A stretch of DNA of 64,000 nucleotides from Microbacterium sp. LWH13-1.2 (GTDB lineage Bacteria; Actinomycetota; Actinomycetes; Actinomycetales; Microbacteriaceae): assembly GCF_038397735.1 (NCBI RefSeq), contig NZ_CP151635.1:2108001-2172000 (forward strand), in the 5' to 3' direction. Numbering within the stretch: position 1 is the stretch's first letter; the number at the start of each line of letters is the position of its first letter. The notes beneath the pieces were generated by a model, which worked only from the letters and a program-made list of their open reading frames with translations, ran no database searches and was not told where the DNA came from. The translations under genes and the position numbers were made by a program. Shown one piece after another: positions 27,317 to 35,515 of this stretch.

Positions 27317-28422
27317 GCCGCCACCTCCGTCCAGCGACCGGCCGTGGCAGCGGAGGCGAGAACGGCCTCGGTCAGCACGGCAGATCGATATCCGTCCTCG
27401 AATGTCGGCAGCCCGGTCGGATGCGACCCGCCGATCGCCGCGTACACGTCGGCGATGAATCCGTTGAACGCGTCCTGATACCCCATCGCGTGGCCTGCGG
27501 GGACCCGCTGCAGACGGGCCGAATCGGGTGCGGCCGTGGCAGGGTCGCGCAGCAGGACGCGCGATTCCTGCCGCATCCCGACCCACAGCTCTTCCGGGCG
27601 TTCCTGCTCGAAGCGCAGGCTCTGCCGCGATCCGTGCAGCTCGAGCGTCAACGCGTTCTTGCGGCCTGCGGCCATCTGCGAGATGAGCAGCGTGCCGAGC
27701 GCGCCCGATTCCGTCTCGACGAGGATCGCGACGATGTCCTCGGTGTCGACCGTCCGCCCTGCCCGCTCGTCGAACACGCGACGGGTGCGGGCGCTCAGAG
27801 ACCGGATGCGCTCGCCGATCACGAACTCGATCAGGTCGCACAGGTGCGAGCCGATGTCGGCGAACGCCCTGGAAGCACCGCCGGTCGCCGATCGCACCCG
27901 CCAGTCGTCGTCGGTCGGGAGCAGCATCCAGTCCTGCAGATACGAGCAGTCGAGCGTGAGGAGCACACCGAGGTCCCCCTGAGCGATGCGGGTCCGCGCC
28001 TCGCGCACCATCGGGTGATACCGGTAGACGAAAGGCACGGCGGCGACCCGGCCGCGTCGCGCCGCGAGGTCGACGAGCCGCTTCGCGTCTTCGGCGTTCG
28101 TGGCCAGCGGCTTCTCGCAGATGACGTGCTTGCCCGCCTCGAGCGCACGGAGGGCGAGGTCGGCATGGGTGGCGTTCGGGGTGCAGATGTGCACGACATC
28201 GATGTCGTGGGCGTCCAGCAGCGCAGCGGCGTCGGCCTCGGCGCGACCGGCTCCGAGCTCGTCCGCCGCGTGCCTGCTTCCCGATGCGGAGCGGGTGGCG
28301 ACGGCGCGCAGCTCGCCGCCTGCGTCGCGAGCCGCGGTGCGATGCACGCGAGCCATGAATCCCCCGCCGAGGATGCCGGCTCGGATCGTTCCGAGACCGG
28401 TGTCTGTGACATCCGTTGTCAT
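27313..28422 (-). CDS. Gfo/Idh/MocA-family dehydrogenase
   Basis: 369 residues. IRAGILGGGFMARVHRTAAR is the NAD(P)-binding start, VVHICTPNATHADLALRALEAGKHVICEKPLATN contains the EKP catalytic lysine, and FADIGSHLCDLIEFVIG carries the conserved GxHxxD catalytic His/Asp. It is first in the minus-strand sugar operon. A GTG at 28446 is a longer alternative start, but I prefer ATG 28422, which has a NANNNT hexamer (CAGACT, 28430-28435) 7 nt upstream. It probably oxidises the imported sugar or polyol. Substrate unknown. Confidence 0.9.
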   Translation of the reverse strand: MTTDVTDTGLGTIRAGILGGGFMARVHRTAARDAGGELRAVATRSASGSRHAADELGAGRAEADAAALLDAHDIDVVHICTPNATHADLALRALEAGKHVICEKPLATNAEDAKRLVDLAARRGRVAAVPFVYRYHPMVREARTRIAQGDLGVLLTLDCSYLQDWMLLPTDDDWRVRSATGGASRAFADIGSHLCDLIEFVIGERIRSLSARTRRVFDERAGRTVDTEDIVAILVETESGALGTLLISQMAAGRKNALTLELHGSRQSLRFEQERPEELWVGMRQESRVLLRDPATAAPDSARLQRVPAGHAMGYQDAFNGFIADVYAAIGGSHPTGLPTFEDGYRSAVLTEAVLASAATAGRWTEVAA

Positions 28423-28536
28423 GCCGGTGAGTCTGACACAGCCCACGGGACTTCTGCTAGCCCCCTGTCAAAAGTTCTTTGTAACGAATCGGAAGTCAAT
28501 CGAGGACACACGTAAGTGCTGTGGTTTACTGACGCA
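28423..28536. promoter_or_regulatory. Divergent control region, sugar operon / ROK regulator
   Basis: The 114-nt spacer between divergent genes is less GC-rich than its surroundings in the segment around 28471-28535 (for example GTTCTTTGTAACGAAT and GGTTTACTGACG). TTTACT (28525-28530) lies 6 nt before ATG 28537, and CAGACT lies 7 nt before ATG 28422 on the other strand. ROK repressors bind AT-rich inverted repeats in such spacers; I see no perfect palindrome. Confidence 0.5.
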
Positions 28537-29733
28537 ATGGTTGACGCACTTCGCCCCGCCGCGGCGGCGAATCCCGGTGCCGGAGAGATCTTCCAGATCC
28601 TCCGCGACGGCACCGCCCGCACCAAGGCCGAGCTCGCGGCCCTCACCGGCCTCGCCCGCTCGACGGTGGCCCTGCGAGTGGACGCGCTCCTCGCCGCCGG
28701 TCTGCTGCGCCCGGCAGGAGAGGCGGTCTCGACCGGTGGACGCCCGCCCGCCCGACTGGCCTTCAACTCCCGGGCCGGAGTGGTGCTGGCCGTCGATCTC
28801 GGCGCCACGCACGCGACCGTCGCGGTAGCCGACCTCGCCGGGATGATCCTCGACTCCCGCACACGCACGATCGACATCGGCGACGGACCCGAGAGCCTGC
28901 TCGATCTGATCCTCGACGACGGCGCGGCCCTTCTCGACACCCCCGCATCCGCCGGGATCTCGCTGCTCGGCATCGGGATCGGGGTTCCGGGTCCTGTCGA
29001 GCACTCGACGGGGCGACCGACCAACCCGCCGATCATGCCCGGGTGGGACCGCTTCGACGTCCCCGGCTACGTGCAGCGCACCTTCGACGTCCCGGTGCTC
29101 GTCGACAACGACGTCAACATCCTCGCGCTCGGCGAGCATGCCACGACCTGGCCTCACGTCGACGACCTGATCTTCGTCAAAGTGTCGACCGGCATCGGTG
29201 CAGGAATCATCGCGGGCGGCCAGCTTCAGCGTGGCGCCCAGGGCTCGGCGGGAGACATGGGGCACGTGCAGGTCCCGAGCGGATCGGGCTCTGCCAGGGA
29301 ACCCGGCGACGAGCGAGACCTCGAGGCTCTCGCCAGCGGGGCCGCACTGGCGACGGCTCTGCGGGCGGGCGGGCACGAGGCGAGCAGTCCCGCCGACGTC
29401 GTCGACCTCGTCCGCGCCGGCAATGCCGTGGCCATCGAGGCGACGCGACAGGCGGGTCGCGATGTGGGCGAGGTCCTCGCCACGGTCGTCAATCTGCTCA
29501 ACCCGTCGATCATCGTGCTGGGCGGCAGCATCGCCCGAGCCGGCGAGCACCTTCTCGCCGGGGTGCGGGAGGTCGTCTACCGACGCTCGATCCCCCTCGC
29601 GACGCAGCATCTCGCGATCGTGCAGTCGCAGGCCGGTGACCGTGCGGCCGTGCTCGGTGCAGCGATCATGGTCGCGCGCGAGGTGCTCTCGCCGGCGAAC
29701 GTCGACCGTCATGTGGCGGCGAGGACGCGCTGA
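28537..29733 (+). CDS. ROK-family transcriptional regulator
   Basis: 398 residues. An N-terminal winged helix-turn-helix (GTARTKAELAALTGLARSTV region, about 27-75) is followed by a ROK sugar-kinase-like domain with VVLAVDLGATHATVAVAD (phosphate-1 loop) and GVPGPVEHSTGRP. The usual zinc-binding CxCGxxGC cluster of ROK proteins is not visible; the region reads DMGHVQVPSGSGSAREPGDERDLE. It is divergent from the CUT2 sugar operon and very likely its repressor, with a sugar as inducer. The start is placed at ATG 28537 (codon 8 of a longer frame) on the TTTACT + 6 nt spacing. Confidence 0.88.
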   Translation: MVDALRPAAAANPGAGEIFQILRDGTARTKAELAALTGLARSTVALRVDALLAAGLLRPAGEAVSTGGRPPARLAFNSRAGVVLAVDLGATHATVAVADLAGMILDSRTRTIDIGDGPESLLDLILDDGAALLDTPASAGISLLGIGIGVPGPVEHSTGRPTNPPIMPGWDRFDVPGYVQRTFDVPVLVDNDVNILALGEHATTWPHVDDLIFVKVSTGIGAGIIAGGQLQRGAQGSAGDMGHVQVPSGSGSAREPGDERDLEALASGAALATALRAGGHEASSPADVVDLVRAGNAVAIEATRQAGRDVGEVLATVVNLLNPSIIVLGGSIARAGEHLLAGVREVVYRRSIPLATQHLAIVQSQAGDRAAVLGAAIMVAREVLSPANVDRHVAARTR

Positions 29734-29764
29734 CCGCGCCTCCTCACCACCACACCGGCGTCTG

Positions 29765-30904
29765 TCAGAGGGTCGACTCGAACGGGTCGAAGCCGGCGTC
29801 GATCGCGCCGACCTCGTCGAGCGTGCTCTCGACCTTCACGAAGCTGCGGGACTCTGCCGCCTCCTCGATCGACAGAAGCGTGTCGAGCACGTGGTACCCG
29901 AACTCGCCGGTGGCGACGTGCGGGCGGCCCGCAGCGATCGAGCGCGCCATGTCGAGCAGTCCGACGCCGCGACCCGAGAGCACACCCTCCTGCTCGACGT
30001 CGACGACGTCCTGCACGGTCGGCTCCGGCGGCACGAAGACGCGCGACAGCGGACGAGTGATCGTGATGGGCCCGCCGAACGTGTTCGGATCGGGGATCAC
30101 GATCGTGCCCTCGGTGCCGGTGATCTCGACGATGCCCTGGCGCAGCAGCGGCGAGTCGGTGCTGTACAGGCTCTGCGCCTGTCCGCCCTGCTCGAAGTCC
30201 ATGAGCACGCTCAAGGTCGACGGGATCTCGACGGGGAACTCCTGACCTGCGAGCTCGCCGACCTGCACCGTGCGCGTCGGTGTGCCCTGCAGTCCGAGGG
30301 CAGCGACGGCCGCGACGGGACCGAACACGTGCACGAGCGCCGACACGTAGTACGGCCCCATGTCGAGCAGGGGTCCCGCGCCCTTGGCGTACAGGAACGC
30401 AGGGTTCGGGTGGAAGATCTCCGGCCCCTGCCACTGGAAGGTGGTCTGGGCGAACAACGGCCGACCGATGTCGCCGCGTGCGATCGCTCGCTTCGCGGTC
30501 TGCACCCCGGGTCCGAGGACGGTGTCGGGCGCGACGCCGACGCGGAGCCCCGCGGCATCCGCCTTCTGCAGCAGACCCAGCGACTCGTCACGGCTCACAC
30601 CGATCGGCTTCTCGGTCCAGACGTGCTTGCCCGCGGCGATGATCGCCTCGGACACCTCGACGTGGACGGCCGGGATCGTCAGGTTCACGACGATGTCGAT
30701 CTCGGGGTCGTTCAGCACCGCATCGACGCCACCCGCACGCGGGACGCCGTACTTCTCGGCCTGCGCCTTCGCACGCTCCACGAGCAGGTCGCCGATGGCG
30801 AGCACCCGCACATCGGGGAACGTGGTGAGGTTCGACAGGTACTGGTCGCTGATGTTGCCCGCGCCGATGATGCCGACGCCGACGGGTCCGTTGCCGATGG
30901 CCAT
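29765..30904 (-). CDS. Gfo/Idh/MocA-family dehydrogenase
   Basis: 379 residues. VGVGIIGAGNISDQYLSNL is the Rossmann start, GKHVWTEKPIGVSRDESL has the EKP lysine, and GAGPLLDMGPYYVSALVHVFG carries the D-x-GPYY variant of the catalytic motif, common in dehydrogenases paired with TIM-barrel isomerases. ATG 30904 overlaps the stop of the preceding isomerase-like gene by 1 nt (TGATG). The two form a small operon divergent from a TetR gene. The substrate is unknown; the pathway is probably shared with the 20-28 kb operon. Confidence 0.9.
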   Translation of the reverse strand: MAIGNGPVGVGIIGAGNISDQYLSNLTTFPDVRVLAIGDLLVERAKAQAEKYGVPRAGGVDAVLNDPEIDIVVNLTIPAVHVEVSEAIIAAGKHVWTEKPIGVSRDESLGLLQKADAAGLRVGVAPDTVLGPGVQTAKRAIARGDIGRPLFAQTTFQWQGPEIFHPNPAFLYAKGAGPLLDMGPYYVSALVHVFGPVAAVAALGLQGTPTRTVQVGELAGQEFPVEIPSTLSVLMDFEQGGQAQSLYSTDSPLLRQGIVEITGTEGTIVIPDPNTFGGPITITRPLSRVFVPPEPTVQDVVDVEQEGVLSGRGVGLLDMARSIAAGRPHVATGEFGYHVLDTLLSIEEAAESRSFVKVESTLDEVGAIDAGFDPFESTL

Positions 30905-31710
30905 CAGCCGGCCACCTTCTCGTCGAGGTAGACGCGGCTGCGCTCGATCGCGGCCCACAGGTCACCCTCGTAGTGGTCGAACTCGACGATCGCGAGCTCG
31001 AGGGCCGGAGCGGCGGCGATGGCCTCGACGAGCGGGACCGCGCCCTCGCCCGCAGGCACTTGGTCGGCGGGCGGGTAGGCGCTCAGCAGCGAGGGATCGA
31101 GCGTGCCGTCCTTGGCGTGCACGGCGATGACCCGGTCGCCCAGACGCTGCAGAAGTGCGACCGGGTCGACGCCGCCGCGGGCTACCCAGTACAGGTCGAC
31201 TTCGAGCACGACGCGCTCGTCGAGCAGGCCGGCGAGCACTTCGAGTCCGGTGACTCCGTCGAACACGGCCTCGAGCTCATGCGCGTGGTTGTGGTAGCCG
31301 ACGCGCACGCCGACGCTCGCACCGACGGCGGCAGCCTCGTTGAGCAGACGGGCCGTCTCCTCGATCTGCTCGATCGACTCCCAGCGGGCAGGCTCGGTGT
31401 ACGGGTCGATCACGGTGTCCATGCCGAGCACCTTGGCCGCGGCGAACACCTCGGCGGGCGACGGCACAGGCAGTGTGGTGCCGCTGCCGTCGGGGTTGAC
31501 GAACGACTGCGACGCGAGGAACGCGTGGCCGGAGGGCGCAGTGAGGCCCGCGCTCTGCAGGGCGTCAGCCATCGGCTGCGCTCGGCGCACGAAGTCGTAG
31601 GGCTCGACGGCGGTGAAGCCCCGCGCGGCGACCTCTTTCAGGGAGCCTTCGAGGTCGGCCTCCAGCTGGTCCTTGATCGTGAACAGCTGGATGGAAGTCT
31701 GGATCGTCAC
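30904..31710 (-). CDS. Sugar phosphate isomerase/epimerase-like TIM barrel
   Basis: 268 residues. IQLFTIKDQLEADLEGSLKEVAARGFTAVEPY is the typical first strand-helix unit; VGYHNHAHELE, VVLEVDLYWVARGG, RVIAVHAKDG and LAIVEFDHYEGD supply the metal ligands of the xylose-isomerase-like fold. I start at GTG 31710 because GGAGA lies 5 nt upstream, while longer frames would run through the promoter region. It is first in a two-gene unit with the dehydrogenase. The reaction is unassigned: isomerase, epimerase or dehydratase. Confidence 0.88.
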   Translation of the reverse strand: MTIQTSIQLFTIKDQLEADLEGSLKEVAARGFTAVEPYDFVRRAQPMADALQSAGLTAPSGHAFLASQSFVNPDGSGTTLPVPSPAEVFAAAKVLGMDTVIDPYTEPARWESIEQIEETARLLNEAAAVGASVGVRVGYHNHAHELEAVFDGVTGLEVLAGLLDERVVLEVDLYWVARGGVDPVALLQRLGDRVIAVHAKDGTLDPSLLSAYPPADQVPAGEGAVPLVEAIAAAPALELAIVEFDHYEGDLWAAIERSRVYLDEKVAG

Positions 31711-31778
31711 TGGTCTCTCCTTCAGTCTTCGGCGACGTGCGGGCTCATCGGCCCGTCTGTCCGAGCACGTTACCACCA

Positions 31779-31800
31779 AATACCTCCGCGCGGAAGTTTT
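31779..31800. promoter_or_regulatory. Imperfect palindrome, candidate TetR operator
   Basis: Centred between 31789 and 31790, with TCCGCGCGGA as a perfect core (31785-31794); 9 of 11 outward pairs match (AA.AC.TCCGC mirrored by GCGGA.GT.TT). It lies between the divergent TetR gene and isomerase/dehydrogenase operon, next to TACACT (31809-31814) on one side and TAACGT (31767-31772, minus strand) on the other, where a repressor would block both promoters. Confidence 0.6.
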
Positions 31801-31820
31801 CGCTTCGCTACACTCGTCCC

Positions 31821-32462
31821 ATGACCGACGACCGCCCCGCCGCAGCCGCCGCCGGCGCCGACGAGGACCGCCCGCGTCCGCGGGGCGCGTACGCGAAGGG
31901 GATCGCTCGACGCCAGGAGATCCTCGACAGGGCGATCGAGGTCTTCGCCGCGCGCGGCGCCGACCGCACGAGCCTGCGCGCGATCGCGAGCGCCGTCGGC
32001 GTCACGCACTCCGCCCTGACCCACTACTTCGGCTCTCTCGAGGAGCTGCTGGTGGCGGTCTACCAGGAGAGCAACGCCCCTGGACGCCAGCCCCCGGAGC
32101 GCCTGCCGCCGGATGCGACCCCGGTCGAGCTCATGATCGAGTCCGCCCGCACGAACCGCGCGGTACCGGGTCTCGTGCAGCTGTACTCGACTCTGGTGTC
32201 GGCCGCGCTGGAAGAGGGCCACCCCGCAGCACGCGATTTCGCCACGACGCGGTTCTCCCGTCTGCGCGCAGACATGGCGGACGTCGTGCGACGCCAGCAG
32301 GAGAGCGGACGCATGCGCGACGACGTGGATGCCGATGCCGTCGCCGCACTCATCGTGGCGGCATCCGACGGCCTGCAGACGCAGTGGTTGCTCGACGACT
32401 CGGCGCCCCAGCAGGAGGCGCTGGCGTTGCTCGATCGGCTGCTGCGCCCCGCCGCTCGATAG
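31821..32462 (+). CDS. TetR-family transcriptional regulator
   Basis: 213 residues. The HTH is clear: RRQEILDRAIEVFAARGADRTSLRAIASAVGVTHSALTHYFGS (about 30-72). The C-terminal ligand domain has no recognisable signature. ATG 31821 lies 6 nt after TACACT (31809-31814), so the mRNA is probably leaderless. It is divergent from the isomerase/dehydrogenase pair and has a good palindrome in between; autoregulation and control of that pair are likely. The inducer is unknown. Confidence 0.92.
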   Translation: MTDDRPAAAAAGADEDRPRPRGAYAKGIARRQEILDRAIEVFAARGADRTSLRAIASAVGVTHSALTHYFGSLEELLVAVYQESNAPGRQPPERLPPDATPVELMIESARTNRAVPGLVQLYSTLVSAALEEGHPAARDFATTRFSRLRADMADVVRRQQESGRMRDDVDADAVAALIVAASDGLQTQWLLDDSAPQQEALALLDRLLRPAAR

Positions 32463-32465
32463 GGT
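32460..32465 (+). promoter_or_regulatory. -10 box overlapping the TetR stop codon
   Basis: TAGGGT, 6 nt before GTG 32472. The TAG (32460-32462) is also the stop codon of the TetR gene, the second such arrangement in the window. Confidence 0.5.
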
Positions 32466-32471
32466 GAAGGA

Positions 32472-33101
32472 GTGACAGCAGCGGACACCGCACAGGGGTC
32501 GCCCTACGAGCGGGCTCTCGGCGAGCGCATCTCCGACCTCCACCCGAAGACGGCCTGGTACTTCCGCACGATTCCCGACGGCCACGTCGGAGTCGGGACC
32601 GGGGTGTTCACGAGCGCGGGTTCGCGGCACCGGTGGCTGTGGCCCGTCTTCCGCATCGCGGAGGCGCTCGGCGTCGCGTTCGCCGGATGGGAGCAGGACG
32701 TCCCGTTCCGGATCGAGAACCGCACGATCGACGGGACGGCGGTGGCCGTGCGTCATTTCGAGCTCCCCGGGCGCACATGGGTGATGCCCGATGTCGTCTC
32801 CCTCGGAGCGAACCGGATCCTGCGCAACGAGATCGGCCCTCACCGCACGGTCGTGACGACCTTCGACATCGACGTCCGCGACGGAGCGGTCGTGCTCACC
32901 ATCCGCCGGGTCGGGATGCGGTTCGGACGTCTACGCATCGCCGCCCCGGGGTTCCTGCGTCCGCGCATCGGCCTCATCGAGCGCTGGGACGAAGACCGCG
33001 AGCGGCACCACGTGAACATGACGATCGATGCTCCCCTGCTCGGTCGCGTGTACGAGTACACCGGATTCTTCGAATACGCGATCGAGAGCGAGACCCCGTG
33101 A
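32472..33101 (+). CDS. DUF4166-domain protein
   Basis: 209 residues. LHPKTAWYFRTIPDGHVGVGTGVF, then WPVFRIAEALGVAFAGWEQDVPF and the end block ERHHVNMTIDAPLLGRVYEYTGFFEYAI match DUF4166, a family of unknown function often fused or adjacent to NAD(P)-binding epimerase-like proteins. No membrane segment or signal peptide is seen. The start GTG 32472 is supported by TAGGGT 6 nt upstream. GAAGGA also lies there, but is too close to work as a normal ribosome site. GTGA overlap with the next gene indicates coupling. Confidence 0.82.
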   Translation: MTAADTAQGSPYERALGERISDLHPKTAWYFRTIPDGHVGVGTGVFTSAGSRHRWLWPVFRIAEALGVAFAGWEQDVPFRIENRTIDGTAVAVRHFELPGRTWVMPDVVSLGANRILRNEIGPHRTVVTTFDIDVRDGAVVLTIRRVGMRFGRLRIAAPGFLRPRIGLIERWDEDRERHHVNMTIDAPLLGRVYEYTGFFEYAIESETP

Positions 33102-34084
33102 CGGATGCCACCCACTCCCCCGAGGGCCCCGTCGTGATCGGCGGATCCACCGGTTTCATGGGCCAGTACCTGATTCCTCGCCTCAGCGCGGCTGGGCGCG
33201 AGGTGATCACGATCTCGCGTTCGGGAGCCGACATCGCCTGGGGCGACCAGGATGCGATCGACCGCGCCGTGGACGGTTCCTCGCTGGTCATCGGCCTCGC
33301 CGGCAAGAGCGTGAACTGCCGGTACACCGCCGAGAACCGCGCGGCCATCTTCCGTTCGCGACTCGACACCACCTCGTCACTCAGCTCAGCGATCGCGAAG
33401 GCGACGAACCCGCCGCCGCTGTGGGTGAACTCGTCGACCGCGACGATCTACCGCCACGCCGAGGACCGCCCGATGACCGAGTCGTCCGGCGACCTCGGCA
33501 CCGGGTTCTCCGTCGAAGTGGCGAAGGCGTGGGAACGTGCGCTCTTCGCCGACGACCTGCCGCGCACCCGGCGGGTCGCACTGCGCAGCGCCATCGTCCT
33601 CGGGCACGGGGGCGTGCTCGGGCCCCTGAAGAACCTGGCCCGCCTCGGCCTGGGCGGCGCCCAGCACGACGGTCCGTGGCCCGTGAGCCGGGCGCGACGG
33701 GCCGCCGGCACAGGGCACCTCCCCGGTGCGCGCCGAGGCGCGCAGCGGTTCAGCTGGGTGCATGTCGAAGACGTCGCACGCATCATCGACTTCCTCGAGG
33801 AGACTCCGTCTCTGGAGGGACCGGTCAACGCCGCCTCTCCGAACCCGTCCGACAACGCGGAGTTCATGGCCACCGTGCGCCGAGTGCTCGGCGTGGGCTT
33901 CGGGCCTCCGATGCCTCGCTGGATGCTCGAGCTCGGCGCCATCGGCATCCGCACCGAGACCGAGCTGATCCTGAAGAGCCGATGGGTGATCCCCGAGAAG
34001 CTCACTCTCGCCGGCTTCGAGTTCGCCTACCCGAAGCTCGAAGATGCCATTCGGGAGTCCTTCGACGTCGCGGCGGCCGCTTAG
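33098..34084 (+). CDS. TIGR01777-type NAD(P)-dependent epimerase/dehydratase-like protein
   Basis: 328 residues from GTG 33098, which overlaps the previous stop by 4 nt. VVIGGSTGFMGQYLIPRLSAAG is the Rossmann nucleotide motif; LVIGLAGKSVNCRYTAENRAAI is a block specific to the YfcH/TIGR01777 group; FSWVHVEDVARIIDFL and the C-terminal DUF1731 region (PRWMLELGAIGIRTETELILKSRWVIPEKL) complete it. The usual catalytic YxxxK of SDR enzymes is not evident, as in other members. Coupled to DUF4166, so the two proteins probably act together. Reaction unknown. Confidence 0.88.
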   Translation: MTDATHSPEGPVVIGGSTGFMGQYLIPRLSAAGREVITISRSGADIAWGDQDAIDRAVDGSSLVIGLAGKSVNCRYTAENRAAIFRSRLDTTSSLSSAIAKATNPPPLWVNSSTATIYRHAEDRPMTESSGDLGTGFSVEVAKAWERALFADDLPRTRRVALRSAIVLGHGGVLGPLKNLARLGLGGAQHDGPWPVSRARRAAGTGHLPGARRGAQRFSWVHVEDVARIIDFLEETPSLEGPVNAASPNPSDNAEFMATVRRVLGVGFGPPMPRWMLELGAIGIRTETELILKSRWVIPEKLTLAGFEFAYPKLEDAIRESFDVAAAA

Positions 34085-34479
34085 CCCCCAGCGGACTCCG
34101 ACCCCGCGGGCGAGTCTCCGCCCTCGCGACGACGCTTCTCGATCTCCTGGCGTAGACGCCACTCCTCGATCTCCCGGTCGAGGTCGGCGATCTGCTGCTC
34201 GGTGCTCCGGGTGTCGACCGGCGCAGCGGGGGGCCGCTGGTCCGGCTGACGCGCCGCAGGTCGGGCGGCCGGACGCATGCGCGGGATGCGCAAGCCCGCC
34301 TCCGAGTACTCCCGACCTATCGCGAACCACAGCAGGCTGCCGATCAACGGCAGCAGGATGACGATGATGATCCACGCCATCTTGGGCAGGAATCTCACCT
34401 GCGCGTCGTCGCGCTTGATGATGTCCACGAGCGCGCCGACCATCAGCGCGATGACGAGGATCGAGAACAGGAACGGCAT
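34081..34479 (-). CDS. PLDc_N-type small membrane protein with coiled-coil tail
   Basis: 132 residues. Two membrane helices (LFSILVIALMVGALVDIIKR and MAWIIIVILLPLIGSLLWFAIG) form the phospholipase-D-nuclease N-terminal (PLDc_N) module, here free-standing. A Pro/Ala-rich linker and a charged, probably coiled-coil C-terminus (QQIADLDREIEEWRLRQEIE) follow. TACCCT (34486-34491) lies 6 nt before ATG 34479. Its stop overlaps that of the convergent gene (34081-34084). The role of free-standing PLDc_N proteins is unknown. Confidence 0.82.
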   Translation of the reverse strand: MPFLFSILVIALMVGALVDIIKRDDAQVRFLPKMAWIIIVILLPLIGSLLWFAIGREYSEAGLRIPRMRPAARPAARQPDQRPPAAPVDTRSTEQQIADLDREIEEWRLRQEIEKRRREGGDSPAGSESAGG

Positions 34480-34517
34480 GAGTTCAGGGTAGACGACGAG
34501 CGCGCGTCCTGCCCGGG

Positions 34518-35447
34518 CTACGGGAGCAGGTGACCGGCCGCCCGGAACAGCTCGTACCACTCGGCGCGGCTGAGTTCGATCTCCGCCCCCGCCGCGGCAT
34601 CGCGCACCCGCTCGGGCGTCGTCGTGCCCAGCACGACCTGCATCTTGGCAGGATGCCGCGTGATCCAGGCCGTGGCGATCGCGATCGGCGCGACCCCGTA
34701 CGACGCGGCGAGACGGTCTATCACCGCGTTGAGCTCGGCGTACTCGGGGTTGCCGAGGAAGACCCCGGTGAAGAATCCGCCCTGGAACGGCGACCAGGCC
34801 TGGATCGTGATGCCGTTGATACGGCAGTACTCGACGATTCCGCCGCCGTCGCGGACGATGCTCTGGTCCTCGCCCACCATGTTGGCGGCGACGGGCTGGG
34901 CGATGATCGGCGCGTGAGTGATCGACAGCTGCAGCTGGTTGGCGATGAGCGGCTGCGTCACGGCCGTGCGGAGCAGATCGATCTGTCGCGGCGTGTGATT
35001 CGAGACGCCGAACGAGCGCACCTTGCCCGTGGCTTCGAGCTCGTCGAACGCCCTGGCGACCTCCTCCGGCTCGACGAGGGCATCCGGACGGTGCAGCAGC
35101 AGGACGTCGATGTGATCGGTGCGCAGCGCCCTCAGGGATCCTTCGACCTGGCGGATGATGTGCTCGTATGAGAAATCGAACGAGCCCTCCGCGGGGTTGA
35201 TGCCGCATTTGGTCTGCAGCACGATCTCCTCGCGCTCGGCCGGAGTCAGTTCGAGCGCATCTGCGAAACGCGCCTCGCAGAAGTGCATGCTCCCGCCGTA
35301 GATGTCGGCGTGATCGAAGAAGTCGATCCCCGCGGTCCGGGCGGTGTCGTACAGCTCGCGGATCTGCGCCGCATCCTTGTCATCGATGCGCATCATTCCG
35401 GCGACGACAGCAGGGGCGGTGGCAGATCCGAACGGCACAGTCTTCAT
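34518..35447 (-). CDS. Aldo/keto reductase (YdhF-like)
   Basis: 309 residues. The tetrad is visible in FFDHADIYGG (Asp, Tyr), LQTKCGI (Lys) and VLLLHRPDAL (His). NQLQLSITHAPII and LGTTTPERVRDAA match the YdhF/YcsN group of NADPH-dependent aldo/keto reductases. ATG 35447 lies 6 nt after TAGCGT (35454-35459), so it is a leaderless candidate. Monocistronic by context. The physiological substrate is unknown. Confidence 0.92.
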   Translation of the reverse strand: MKTVPFGSATAPAVVAGMMRIDDKDAAQIRELYDTARTAGIDFFDHADIYGGSMHFCEARFADALELTPAEREEIVLQTKCGINPAEGSFDFSYEHIIRQVEGSLRALRTDHIDVLLLHRPDALVEPEEVARAFDELEATGKVRSFGVSNHTPRQIDLLRTAVTQPLIANQLQLSITHAPIIAQPVAANMVGEDQSIVRDGGGIVEYCRINGITIQAWSPFQGGFFTGVFLGNPEYAELNAVIDRLAASYGVAPIAIATAWITRHPAKMQVVLGTTTPERVRDAAAGAEIELSRAEWYELFRAAGHLLP

Positions 35448-35497
35448 ACCGACACGCTACTGCGGGGACACTCACGACGCGAGGCGCGCGGGCATCT

Positions 35498-35509
35498 CCG
35501 ATCGATCGG
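35498..35509. repeat. Perfect 12-bp palindrome CCGATCGATCGG
   Basis: Lies between the end of a small XRE-type regulator gene and the promoter of the aldo/keto reductase. It could be an operator or the base of a weak hairpin; nothing more can be said. Confidence 0.35.
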
Positions 35510-35515
35510 CTGCTG

